A DNA stretch of 64,000 nucleotides, taken from positions 1 through 64,000 of the forward strand of contig NZ_RZTZ01000007.1 of assembly GCF_004005475.1 (NCBI RefSeq). The letters are read 5' to 3'. Of this stretch, positions 1 through 7,660 are shown piece after piece. The DNA comes from Niallia taxi. Lineage in GTDB: Bacteria > Bacillota > Bacilli > Bacillales > Cytobacillaceae. The position numbers were made by a program, and so were the translations under genes. Within the stretch, counting starts at the first letter, position 1; the number at the start of each line of letters is the position of its first letter. The notes beneath the pieces were generated by a model, which worked only from the letters and a program-made list of their open reading frames with translations, was not told the DNA's origin and made no database searches.

Positions 1-282
1 TTCTTTAGTCTCTCTGAGTTTACCTTGGACTTTCTTCCTGCTCGACTTCCGTTTTACACGAAATTTCCCTTGTTTACTTTTGCTGCAATAATGGGTAAAT
101 CCAAGAAAATCAAAGGTTGCTGGTTTGGTATTTTCTATTCGTTTTGCGTTATGTTCCGCAAACCTCCCGAAGGGAATGACCTTCGTTTTATCCTCTGCTA
201 TCTCCAAATTAAATTTCTTTAATCTCGACTTTAAAGACTCATAAAATTGTTGAGCCTCTCTTTTGTGTTGAAAACAACATAC
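1..282 (-). pseudogene. ltrA: Outer intron RT/maturase, downstream exon (partial)
   Basis: An open reading frame of 94 codons with no start of its own, read from 282 to 1 and still open at the window edge. It begins V-C-C-F-Q-H-K-R and contains the segment typical of group II reverse transcriptases just after the YADD catalytic box, including LEIAEDKTKVIPFGRFA and TFDFLGFTHYC. It is the direct continuation of the truncated reverse transcriptase at 2153-2911. The two halves are separated by the nested intron and are in the same frame, so splicing at the RNA level could restore a full protein; without splicing the gene is broken. Confidence 0.85.
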
Positions 283-324
283 GAGGCAAGTAGACCACTG
301 GAACCTCCCCAGTAGTCCCTCTCA

Positions 325-358
325 GAACCGGACGTGAACCTCTCAGCTCATCCGGCTC
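325..358 (-). ncRNA. Group II intron domain V
   Basis: The 34-nt minus-strand hairpin opens GAGCCGGATGAG and closes CACGTCCGGTTC around a GAGA tetraloop. This is the catalytic domain V pattern: a long stem with a two-base bulge and a GNRA-type loop. It lies four bases downstream of the maturase stop codon, as expected when the ORF sits in domain IV. Confidence 0.9.
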
Positions 359-361
359 CCA

Positions 362-1606
362 TTATTCAGCCGTAGGCTTAATACCTAATTCCCAATGTTT
401 AAAGAACTTTGGGTTCTGATTTGCAATTCTACCTAAGAAATATTCAGCTCTTTTCTTGTGACGAGCCAACCTTTTATATTTCTTCCTTGCCCACATTATT
501 AAGGCTTTGTTGATATGCCTTAATGTTGAGTACATTTCTGATTTGTAGAACTTACCATAGAAATTTATCCAGCCTATTATCTTTGAGTTAAACATTTTGG
601 ATAGGTCTTCAAGGTCCTTTTCTGCTTTCAACTGTAATTTCCAGTTCCTTACTTCTTGTCGAATTGTTCTCTTTGATTTGTTACTAATCGCAGGTGTAAA
701 GTTGATAAAGTGCTTTCCCCATCTATTCTTAGAACGTCTTGGTCTGAACGTATAGCCTAGAAAATCAAACGAAATATTCTCGTGATTTTCTTTTCTATCC
801 TCATCTTTACAATATATAATTCTTGTTTTGGATGGATGTAGCTCAAGCTTACATTCCTTCATCCTATTGTTTAATGATTCAAGCAATCTAACTGCTTCAG
901 CTTCTGAATTGCAATGGATAACTGCATCATCTGCATATCTAGCAAATGGATTATTGGGATGGTTAATGGTCATCCATTTATCAAATGTGTAATGTAGAAA
1001 TAGGTTCGCAAGAACTGGACTTATGACTCCACCTTGCGGTGTACCAGAGATACGTTCTTTTATACCTTCTTTAGTTTGAAAAGGAGCACTAAGCCATCTT
1101 TCAATATATAGCTTTATCCATTTGATATTTGTGTGCTTTTCCACTGCTTTCATTAGTAATACATGATCAATGTTGTCGAATAAGCCTTTAATATCAAATT
1201 CTAGAACCCAGTTGTATCTCCAACACCTTTTGCGAGTTATCTCTAATGCTTGAATGGCACTTTTCCTAGGTCTGTAACCATATGAATCCTCATGAAAGTA
1301 AGGTTCCACCGAGGGTTCAAAATACAGTTTTGCAACCATTTGTGCAATTCTATCTGTAACAGTTGGAATTCCTAGTGTCCTTGTGCCACCAGCTTTCTTT
1401 GGAATATCTACAGCTTTAACAGCTGGTGGAAAGTAACTTCCTGAAGACATTCTGTTCCACAGTTTATAGAGATTATCCTTTAGGTTTAGTTCGAATTCTT
1501 CTATTGACTCCTCATCAATTCCTGCTGATCCTTTATTTGCTTTTACTCTTAGAAAGGCTTCATAAATCACCCTTTTTGATATTGCATATGGCTTTGTTTT
1601 ATTCAT
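362..1606 (-). CDS. ltrA: Group II intron reverse transcriptase/maturase (nested intron)
   Basis: Intron-encoded protein of 414 residues that assists splicing and copies the intron into DNA targets. Visible reverse transcriptase blocks include GTRTLGIPTVTDRI, YGYRPRKSAI, FDIKGLFDNIDH, GTPQGGVISPVLANL and the catalytic FARYADD (about residue 225). The C-terminal maturase (X) domain includes WINFYGKF and a basic tail. No HNH endonuclease domain follows, so it resembles the short endonuclease-free bacterial classes. The start is placed at ATG 1606 because GGGAGGAAC lies just upstream; a longer reading to 1657 has no such site. The gene is intact, so this copy may be mobile, unlike the outer intron's gene that it interrupts. 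Confidence 0.95.
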   Translation of the reverse strand: MNKTKPYAISKRVIYEAFLRVKANKGSAGIDEESIEEFELNLKDNLYKLWNRMSSGSYFPPAVKAVDIPKKAGGTRTLGIPTVTDRIAQMVAKLYFEPSVEPYFHEDSYGYRPRKSAIQALEITRKRCWRYNWVLEFDIKGLFDNIDHVLLMKAVEKHTNIKWIKLYIERWLSAPFQTKEGIKERISGTPQGGVISPVLANLFLHYTFDKWMTINHPNNPFARYADDAVIHCNSEAEAVRLLESLNNRMKECKLELHPSKTRIIYCKDEDRKENHENISFDFLGYTFRPRRSKNRWGKHFINFTPAISNKSKRTIRQEVRNWKLQLKAEKDLEDLSKMFNSKIIGWINFYGKFYKSEMYSTLRHINKALIMWARKKYKRLARHKKRAEYFLGRIANQNPKFFKHWELGIKPTAE

Positions 1607-2152
1607 AAGTTCCTCCCATTTTATGATGGTTGACTTGCTCATAAAACTGAATAACATAACCCCTTTGCTCTACCTCCGTTAGGAGGTTTCTTTGCTACTA
1701 CGAGTTATTCCGCCCCTATACATAGCATTGGTACTCTAATTCTTGTGGGTCTTCCACTTGAATTTCTCCCTTAACATCCATGTCGTAGGTTCCCACGTTC
1801 CACACTCAAGCCTATATTAAGTTCACGCCGCCTTTATACCGGTCACCGAACGGACAGTAAACAGGTTTCCTCCGAACTTATCCTGAGTTAACGACTCCCC
1901 CTCAGTTTTGATGACAACCCTATGCTTTCGATACTTCCTCGGCGGTTCAATGATTTTCGTCTCCTTAATATGTACCTGACAAAGTCTTGCTCTGCCTTTT
2001 CCTTAACGCTCAATACCATAGCTTTTGACTATAGCACCATAAGGTGGTTTGCAATCTCTACCTGTATAGCGATTGCGAGAGGCCCACTCTCATCTTAAGT
2101 GCAGCATAGCTTCCTATTGTGCTTAAGCACATTTTGGTTGCTTTCGTGGCAC

Positions 2153-2911
2153 ACAATCATCTGCATACCTTACTATATAGGCCTGTCCTTCACACTGTTT
2201 CCTAACCACTTTCTCAAACCATAAATCGAGAACATAATGGAGATAAATATTTGCTAAGATAGGCGATACTACTCCACCTTGCGGTGTACCAGTTTCCGTT
2301 TTGTATTTCCTACCTTCTTCCATATATCCACCTTTTAGAAACCTACTGATTATTCTCAGAAGGTTTGGGTCGGCTATTCTATGTTTCAAGAACTCCATCA
2401 TCCATTTATGATCAACATTATCAAAGAAACCTTTAATATCTACATCTACTACATAGCTTACTGCTCTCTTTTCAATATAAAAGTTTAGTATTTTCAACGC
2501 ATCGTGGCAGTTTCTATTTGGTCGAAACCCAAATGAACAATTTAGAAAGTCATTCTCATAAATTGCATTAAGTATTTTGGCAATCCCTTTTTGTACAATT
2601 TTATCCTCGTGTTCTGGTATCCCCAATGGTCTTTTCTTGTCAGAATTAAGCTTTGGGATATACATTCGTCTAACTGGGACAGGGCGATAACTTTTGCTTT
2701 TCAGTCTACTTGCTAAGTCCATTATGTTTTCTTCCAGATTTTCGGTGTACTGTTCTTTAGTTGTACCATGCACACCGGTTGCCTTCTTGTTCGGTAGCTC
2801 AAAATGACATTGAGTGAGTGATTGTCCATTTAATAGATGCGCAAGAGATGTAAATTTCATTTTGGCATTAGATTTTGCTAATTCTGCTATCCTTAGTAGT
2901 TTTGTTTCCAT
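2153..2911 (-). pseudogene. ltrA: Outer intron RT/maturase, upstream exon, cut at YADD by the nested intron
   Basis: The first 253 codons of a group II reverse transcriptase of a different lineage from the nested one. It has the blocks RPLGIPEHEDKIVQK, SFGFRPNRNCHDAL, VDIKGFFDNVDH, GTPQGGVVSPILANIYLHY and ends at RYADDC. Direct readthrough would add nine foreign residues and a stop at 2123-2125. The remainder of the protein is found at 282-1, in frame with codon 253. As genomic DNA the gene is disrupted. If the nested intron splices, it would be restored. Confidence 0.85.
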
Positions 2912-3421
2912 TTATTATCCCTACCTCTGTGTGTAGTAAATGTTTCCCTAATAAGGGTGATAACTGATAGCTAGCCTTTCCTCCATCGGCATTACCCAAC
3001 TTCATTGGTACTACGCTGCTATCCGACTCCCTAAACAGCATTTGGTTTCCTTGCTTATTATCGCTTGTACACCATACTCTTCTATAAAGAAGAGACCGAT
3101 AGGGTCTCCCGAGTTGCCGTATCATATCGATGTATAACGTGCCAAGGTCTCTGACTCCAGAGAGGTTTTATCCTTCTTGCCTTTAACAAAGGATAAAATG
3201 TTGCTTTCTGCACGCAGGTAAGGCATCAGCCCTCTCGGTTTACTAACGTTTATGGAGCTCAATCCCTTCAACCATATGGCTTTCGGCCCGCTACCTCACT
3301 GTCTACGCTTAAAGATTAAAGTTACCTTTAATCCTCCAAGACTCGCTACGAGCGAATGGCTAATTCTTACTCGGCGGGAATCCCACCCGCTATATGATAC
3401 GACCTAGGCTCGGCCGCACAC

Positions 3422-3475
3422 CTGCCCCGTTTCTTCCATAAGCAAGTTTTTCATTTATTACAGAATTGCTGCCTG
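3422..3475. repeat. Hairpin repeat, copy interrupted by the outer group II intron
   Basis: Plus strand CTGCCCCGTTTCTTCCATAA, then a T-rich stretch and AATTGCTGCC. The core matches the complete element at 4311-4398 (CTGCCCCGTTTGTTTTATAA followed by a T-rich stretch and ATAGTGCC). The core is conserved, but the closing arm has a different sequence. The left arm of this copy is expected beyond the far end of the outer intron, outside the window. Confidence 0.6.
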
Positions 3476-3538
3476 TCTTCCCTTTTTCCTTAGTCCTCAC
3501 AGTTCATTTAAATATAATTAAATGCCTAAACATAATAA

Positions 3539-3567
3539 TTGTCCATTTGTTTTTTTTGTCTGATAAT
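3539..3567 (+). promoter_or_regulatory. Likely sigma-A promoter for the 92-residue hypothetical gene
   Basis: TTGTCC at 3539-3544, a 17-base spacer rich in T, then GATAAT at 3562-3567, about 20 bases before the coding start. The match to the sigma-A consensus is good in the -10 box and moderate in the -35 box. Confidence 0.5.
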
Positions 3568-3586
3568 TAAGAGTAGAGGAGAGTGA

Positions 3587-3865
3587 ATGGTAAAAATGAA
3601 GAAATTTCAAATACATCTAAGTTTTAGGAATGGTAATAAACATACCTTTATTGAGTGGGCACCAGGAGATCGAGAAATTATAAATAGAATTACAAACTCA
3701 GCTCTCGGTCGTTGGTATGTATTTACCGATAACTATGTTAGGTATCAAGTATTAAAAGAAGAAATAGTAAGTATAGGAGTATCCTTAACAAATGAGCAAA
3801 TGAATGATTACAACAAACAGCAAAATGATTATTTACAACAATATGGTGACAGTGAATCTTATTAA
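3587..3865 (+). CDS. Hypothetical protein, 92 residues
   Basis: A small soluble protein that I do not recognise. It has no signal peptide or membrane segment. It is rich in aromatic and charged residues early (FRNGNKHTFIEWAPGD) and ends in a polar, Q/N/Y-rich tail (KQQNDYLQQYGDSESY). A GAGGAG ribosome site precedes the ATG, a promoter-like sequence is placed correctly upstream, and a clear terminator follows ten bases after the stop, so it looks like a real single-gene transcript. It lies between the intron insertion and an immunity-like pseudogene, in an accessory setting. No function is assigned. Confidence 0.7.
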   Translation: MVKMKKFQIHLSFRNGNKHTFIEWAPGDREIINRITNSALGRWYVFTDNYVRYQVLKEEIVSIGVSLTNEQMNDYNKQQNDYLQQYGDSESY

Positions 3866-3874
3866 GGAAAGATA

Positions 3875-3910
3875 AGACATCCATTTTAGAGAAGGATGTC
3901 TTTTTATTTT
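3875..3910 (+). terminator. Rho-independent terminator after the 92-residue gene
   Basis: Inverted arms AGACATCC and GGATGTCT are separated by 11 bases and followed by TTTTTATTTT on the plus strand. Confidence 0.85.
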
Positions 3911-4036
3911 GGGAGCTAGGAAGGTTTAAAACTGTCACTGATGATAAAACACTACACACTCAATGACTTCTTATTATTAACTTTGTGAATAAATATACTT
4001 AAATAAAACTGCCTCGTTAGTGATATGACGTTTTGA

Positions 4037-4270
4037 CTAGTCACTAAAATCTTTAAAAAGAGTTTCTATTTCCTTACCATCATAAAATTCTCCATCGCTA
4101 ATAAACTTTTCAATTTCTACAGTACCATCTTTCATAAACTCCACTTACCAACGTTGACCTGGCACTGCAATTTCAATCATAATGGCATCATCTCTAACTT
4201 TATTTAGCTTGTAAAATATATTCCTTAATTCTAATTTATTAAGGAAATCAATTAACTTCTTAAGATCCAA
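4037..4270 (-). pseudogene. Small immunity-like protein, broken by an in-frame stop
   Basis: Read on the minus strand from a TTG at 4270 (AGAGGGGG ribosome site eight bases upstream), 41 codons encode a small charged protein ending IEIAVPGQRW. A TAA stop follows at 4145-4147, and the same frame then continues VEFMKDGTVEIEKFISDG to a natural TAG at 4037-4039. The two halves fit a single 77-residue product in which the stop replaces an expected residue after the tryptophan. The composition resembles short uncharacterised proteins found beside polymorphic toxins. That link is an inference from general appearance, since no toxin gene is adjacent here. A sequencing error at the stop is the alternative explanation. 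Confidence 0.6.
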
Positions 4271-4310
4271 CTGAATCTTCCCCCTCTAGGTATATTCTTA
4301 TATTTTTATC

Positions 4311-4398
4311 TACCCTTATGGCACTATCCTGCCCCGTTTGTTTTATAAGCTATGTTTTCAGTTTCATTATAGTGCCATAAGACTTTAACAAAAGGGTA
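4311..4398. repeat. Hairpin repeat, intact copy
   Basis: Perfect 13-base inverted arms CTTATGGCACTAT (4315-4327) and ATAGTGCCATAAG (4369-4381), extended outward by TACCCTT (4311-4317) and AAGGGTA (4392-4398). The enclosed 41 bases contain CCTGCCCCGTTT and ATAAGC, shared with the interrupted copy at 3422-3475. It lies in a non-coding stretch (4271-4616) and no gene is recognisable inside it. Confidence 0.65.
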
Positions 4399-4616
4399 TT
4401 AATCCTTATTGAATCAAATCCCTCTATTATTTAATAGTAACTATTCACAATCTATTAATTAAGTTCTTATAAGAATGCTGTCCAGACTTTTACATAAAGA
4501 AAGGTTAAGCCATAAATAAAATGCAGTTTTAAGTTATGTTTTCATTCAATATCTCCATTAATCCTTAGTATGTTACAACACATTAGAAACATCTGTTAAT
4601 AAATGTAATCGCAAAA

Positions 4617-4651
4617 TAAAAAGCCCGACTCAATTTGAGGGGGCTTTTTAC
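4617..4651 (-). terminator. Terminator after the lipoprotein gene
   Basis: On the minus strand AAAAAGCCC pairs with GGGCTTTTT around a CTCAAATTGAG-containing loop, and the T-rich arm ends the structure. It is 17 bases past the lipoprotein stop codon. Confidence 0.8.
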
Positions 4652-4667
4652 TTTGCAAAAATTAATA

Positions 4668-5231
4668 TTAATTATTAAAAGACCATGGCTTATTAATATC
4701 AAAAAATTCAGCAACAACTTCTTGTTTTTCATTTAGTATATCTAGTTTATAATTTGCTGGGTCTAATGCTTGATTAAGTTGATCATCCGATAAGTTTTCA
4801 ACTAACCCACCATTAAGGTTTATGGAATAAAAACTTTTATTAGTATCCTTTTTTGAAGGTGAATCTAGATTTATACTAACTGGTTTAGGCGGACTTTTAG
4901 GGTCAAGTATATCGACTAATATTGAAGATTTTTCAGAGATTGTTACATACCATGCACTATTCAGCTTGGATAACTTCTCAATATAGATATCTCTTATGCC
5001 TATATTTATTTTAAAATTCAACCTATTATTTCTTTTTTCAATTTTTAATGGTTCCCATGCAAAATTATCTCCAGTAAGATCGTCTGCAGAAATATATTTG
5101 TTAGTTTCTGATGATGAAACTTCTTCTTGTTGATTGTTTCTAATACCCTCTGATGCAGTCTTATCACAACCGACTAGTGTTAAACCTAAGATAATTAGAA
5201 TAAAGCTTAATGAAAAAGTCCTTTTTAGCAT
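4668..5231 (-). CDS. Hypothetical lipoprotein, 187 residues
   Basis: The N-terminus is a lipoprotein signal peptide: basic MLKR, a hydrophobic stretch to about residue 20, and the lipobox LVGC with Cys22 as the lipidated residue. The mature part is hydrophilic and starts with a Ser/Glu/Asn-rich linker, so the protein is expected on the outer face of the membrane. I do not recognise its family. Its first 68 bases overlap the 3' end of the upstream secreted-protein gene in another frame, and its GGAG ribosome site lies inside that gene, so translation of the two is probably coupled. A terminator follows. Confidence 0.8.
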   Translation of the reverse strand: MLKRTFSLSFILIILGLTLVGCDKTASEGIRNNQQEEVSSSETNKYISADDLTGDNFAWEPLKIEKRNNRLNFKINIGIRDIYIEKLSKLNSAWYVTISEKSSILVDILDPKSPPKPVSINLDSPSKKDTNKSFYSINLNGGLVENLSDDQLNQALDPANYKLDILNEKQEVVAEFFDINKPWSFNN

Positions 5232-5859
5232 TTAGTTTTATCTCCAATTCAGAGTTTTTTAACTGCTTTTTAGAATACTCTTCATAAGTATATTTAGCAT
5301 CAACCGGAGTAGATTTAATTAATTTTCCTCGGTTATATTTTACTATACTTCCTGTTGTTTTTACAGCTGAAGAACCATATTCAATTGATGTTTTTGTTCC
5401 ACCTTCAATCGTCCATGTAAGACTTACTTCAACTGTGTCTGTTTTCCCCCAAGCTTTTTCTCCATTAATACCTATTTTTCCCTGAATCAATTTCCAATTT
5501 ACAGCCGTTTCGAATTCACCACCAATTTTCCCACTTGAAAACTTTGTTCTAGTAACCTTTCTACTCACACTATTGTCCTTTTTCCCTCCATTACTAAATG
5601 AACCTGACCAATCAATATTATGATATGTTTTTTTAGTAGCCATTTGGTAGTATGTACCGCTATAATCTACTGCAAGGGTTGATACAGAACCAGGAGTACT
5701 AGTTGGATAACTTTTAAAATCCTTTTCAATAGGGGTAGTAAATACGTTTTCGGAATCCATTACTATATCTGAACTCGCTGCATGTGCTGGAGTAATTGGA
5801 GATACTAAAAATGATGCACCTAATAATAGTGATGTGGCTATTAAACTAATTTTTTTCAT
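5164..5859 (-). CDS. Secreted hypothetical protein, 231 residues
   Basis: A clear Sec signal peptide (MKKISLIATSLLLGASFLVSP) ends near the AHA|A site at about residue 27. The mature protein is rich in Ser, Thr, Gly and Lys with aromatic residues at intervals, suggesting a beta-rich extracellular domain. I do not recognise the family. The last 23 codons overlap the start of the following lipoprotein gene, and the C-terminal IKLYSNYLRFNTSRL may have arisen by loss of an earlier stop. The two genes form a short operon ending in the terminator at 4617-4651, so the secreted protein and the lipoprotein may act together at the cell surface. Confidence 0.8.
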   Translation of the reverse strand: MKKISLIATSLLLGASFLVSPITPAHAASSDIVMDSENVFTTPIEKDFKSYPTSTPGSVSTLAVDYSGTYYQMATKKTYHNIDWSGSFSNGGKKDNSVSRKVTRTKFSSGKIGGEFETAVNWKLIQGKIGINGEKAWGKTDTVEVSLTWTIEGGTKTSIEYGSSAVKTTGSIVKYNRGKLIKSTPVDAKYTYEEYSKKQLKNSELEIKLNAKKDFFIKLYSNYLRFNTSRL

Positions 5860-6343
5860 AATTTACAAACACTACTAATGTTGGTATTTTTTGTTATATC
5901 ATACATATATCATGTCAATTGCAAAAAAATGTATAATATTGTCAGAAAAAATATATTTTGGAAAAAATGTTGAACTTTTACTTAAAACTTTATAAAAATA
6001 ACAAAATGCTAATTTTACTTTTTATAATAACTCCCTCACTGCATAGGTAGGCATCCACCTTCTTTCGCTAACCTGCCATTATAGTTGCATAAACAGAATG
6101 CCTTACCTTTTTACAGCAAAGCTCCCTCACCTAACAAATACTTTATCTCTCAAATAGGAATTTCACACGAAACAGAGCGGTAACTCCTAATACAAGCGTT
6201 AATCCTTCTTAGATTGAATAATTCGCAGAAAAAAACTTCTAACCTCATATATACCAGAGGGTTCGATGGTCCCATTACTGCATCAATTGTTATTTACTGC
6301 AGACTTATATTTTCATATTTTTTGTTTATACTTTGTTATAACC
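5860..6343. other. Gene-poor intergenic region
   Basis: About 480 bases with no convincing coding sequence. The part next to 5859 is very AT-rich and probably holds the promoter of the secreted-protein gene. A roughly 35-base segment beginning GTGAGGGAG on the minus strand appears twice in imperfect form (around 6120 and 6035). I see no RNA gene or known riboswitch pattern. Confidence 0.4.
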
Positions 6344-6376
6344 AGAAAAAATACCCTATTCATAAGAAATAGGGCT
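6344..6376 (-). terminator. Terminator of the galactitol-type operon
   Basis: On the minus strand GCCCTATT pairs with AATAGGG across a short loop and is followed by TATTTTTTC. It lies about 75 bases beyond the last gene of the operon. Confidence 0.8.
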
Positions 6377-6450
6377 AAAATGTTCTGCGATAATTATTTT
6401 ATGCAATCATTTTTCGTCATCCTTTTATGCCTAGCCTTTTAACCTTCCAT

Positions 6451-7494
6451 TCACAATGTGAATATAACTTTAGTAAACATTTCGTCACGACCTATAATAC
6501 GTTCAAATATTTCTGGTCCCATCTTTAGCGGGACACGATGAGAAATAAGTGGTTTTACTTGTAATTGTTTATTGCTCATGGAATTAATAGTTGCGAGAAA
6601 CTCTCTACCTGGAAACGGTGCCGAGACAGCATTCCAAGACCCAAATACCTTTAGCTCCTGACGGACAATCTTTTCAAAATAGAAGCGTTCTATAGAAACG
6701 TCCGAATATGGAATACCTAAAAATACTACTTCTCCCCCTTTTTTTGGTAAGGCGAATATTTGAGCAGATGTAGCTGCAGATCCTGCCGCTTCAACGGCTA
6801 AATCAACTCCATATCCTTTTGTAAATGTCATAATTTGTTCAAATGTACTTCCATCTCTAGGATTTACTAATATGTCTGCCCCCACTTGTTTTGCTAGTGT
6901 TAATTTTTCTTCTTCGATATCAATGGCGTATACCTTTTCTGCACCAAAAATTTTCGCCCATTGAATTGCAAGTAACCCAATTGTTCCACATCCCATTACC
7001 GCTACTGAGTCTCCTGGCTTTAAGCTTGTTTTAAAAAGTCCATGCACAACTACTGCAGAAGGCTCCACAAACGCAGCTTCTTCAAAGGATATACTGTCTG
7101 GAATGGAAATTACATTTTCTCTTGGTACCTTTACATATGTAGCAAATCCTCCAGGAACTTTTGCACCTGTTACAAGTAGGTCTGGACATGCTGCAATATA
7201 ACCAGAACGACAATAATCACACTTCCCACAATATAGTGCAGGACATACAGCTACACGAGCACCTAAACTTAGATCGGTAACATTATCGGCAATTTCTACT
7301 ACTTCGCCAGCATATTCATGACCCCAAATATTCCCAGGAGTCAAAGGACCTAACTTCTTATACCTAGAAATATCAGAGCCACATATACCGGCCCTTTTTA
7401 CTCTAATAATTACTTCATCATTGTGTTCAATCGTTGGCTCAGCAGATTCTTCATACCTCAAATCTCGTGCACCATATAAACATAATGACTCCAT
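6451..7494 (-). CDS. gatD: Zinc-dependent polyol-phosphate dehydrogenase, galactitol-1-phosphate 5-dehydrogenase-like
   Basis: A 347-residue medium-chain dehydrogenase. The catalytic zinc site is in CGSD (about residue 38) and GHEYAGE; the structural zinc cysteines are in CGKCDYCRSGYIAAC; the NAD-binding motif is GCGTIG (about residue 170). The segment VFGSWNAVSAPFPGREF closely resembles the corresponding stretch of E. coli GatD, which oxidises galactitol-1-phosphate to tagatose-6-phosphate in the cytoplasm. It is the last gene of an operon with a galactitol-type PTS, a ketose-bisphosphate aldolase and a kinase, which fits that role. A GGGGGG ribosome site precedes the ATG. The exact polyol is not proven by sequence. 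Confidence 0.85.
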   Translation of the reverse strand: MESLCLYGARDLRYEESAEPTIEHNDEVIIRVKRAGICGSDISRYKKLGPLTPGNIWGHEYAGEVVEIADNVTDLSLGARVAVCPALYCGKCDYCRSGYIAACPDLLVTGAKVPGGFATYVKVPRENVISIPDSISFEEAAFVEPSAVVVHGLFKTSLKPGDSVAVMGCGTIGLLAIQWAKIFGAEKVYAIDIEEEKLTLAKQVGADILVNPRDGSTFEQIMTFTKGYGVDLAVEAAGSAATSAQIFALPKKGGEVVFLGIPYSDVSIERFYFEKIVRQELKVFGSWNAVSAPFPGREFLATINSMSNKQLQVKPLISHRVPLKMGPEIFERIIGRDEMFTKVIFTL

Positions 7495-7550
7495 ATGAAA
7501 ATCCCCCCGTTTTCATGACTAAGAATACTTTGGAATAAAAAATAGCATCA

Positions 7551-7582
7551 TTCCACTCCACCTTCTTCTTGTGAAGTGGAAT
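7551..7582 (-). other. Hairpin between kinase and dehydrogenase genes
   Basis: Inverted arms ATTCCACT and AGTGGAAT enclose about 16 bases, and on the minus strand a T-run follows after a short gap. It could be a partial terminator or an mRNA-stabilising structure inside the operon, reducing or separating expression of the final gene. Confidence 0.45.
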
Positions 7583-7660
7583 AAGTTAATTTGGCATTTA
7601 TACCAGACAGAGCGTTAATGATAGAGCAAATTTCATTAACAGACTATTTAAGGATTTAGC

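Larger units (their letters stand above)
283..2152 (-). mobile_element. Nested group II intron, complete, inside the outer intron's RT gene
   Basis: A complete intron of about 1.87 kb. On the minus strand it starts GTGCCACG at 2152, carries a maturase gene (1606-362), then a recognisable domain V (358-325) and a domain VI-like stem (about 320-283) with a candidate branch-point A eight bases before the end. Removing 2152-283 joins codon TGT (2153-2155, the Cys after YADD) to GTA at 282, and the outer reverse transcriptase continues in frame as V-C-C-F-Q, which is what related proteins have after YADD. The 5' and 3' terminal bases are not perfect consensus (GUGCC, ...CCUC), so each boundary could shift by a base or two. 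A GCAATC at 2076-2071 could serve as EBS1 for the upstream exon end GATTGT; this is an inference. Confidence 0.85.
1..3421 (-). mobile_element. Outer group II intron (5' part; continues past left edge)
   Basis: The minus strand from 3421 begins GTGTGCGGCC, matching the group II 5' consensus GUGYG, and is followed by about 500 nt of GC-rich structured, non-coding sequence before a reverse transcriptase start at 2911. The 5' boundary is supported independently: the flanking sequence ending in ACGGGGCAG matches an uninterrupted copy of the same short repeat at 4311-4398. The intron-encoded protein is itself interrupted by a second group II intron (283-2152), and its coding sequence is still open at base 1, so the 3' domains V and VI of this outer intron are outside the window. 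An open frame at 2868-3125 lies in the structured RNA part and is not a gene. Confidence 0.8.

Noticed and set aside
2868-3125. 85-codon open frame upstream of the outer intron's RT gene
   Set aside because: It lies in the structured RNA part of the group II intron, overlaps the RT start, and has no protein-like composition.
6020-6130. Possible type I toxin or small peptide (MPTYAVRELL) in the gap after the secreted-protein gene
   Set aside because: Only ten codons, no hydrophobic toxin-like segment and no antisense promoter pattern.
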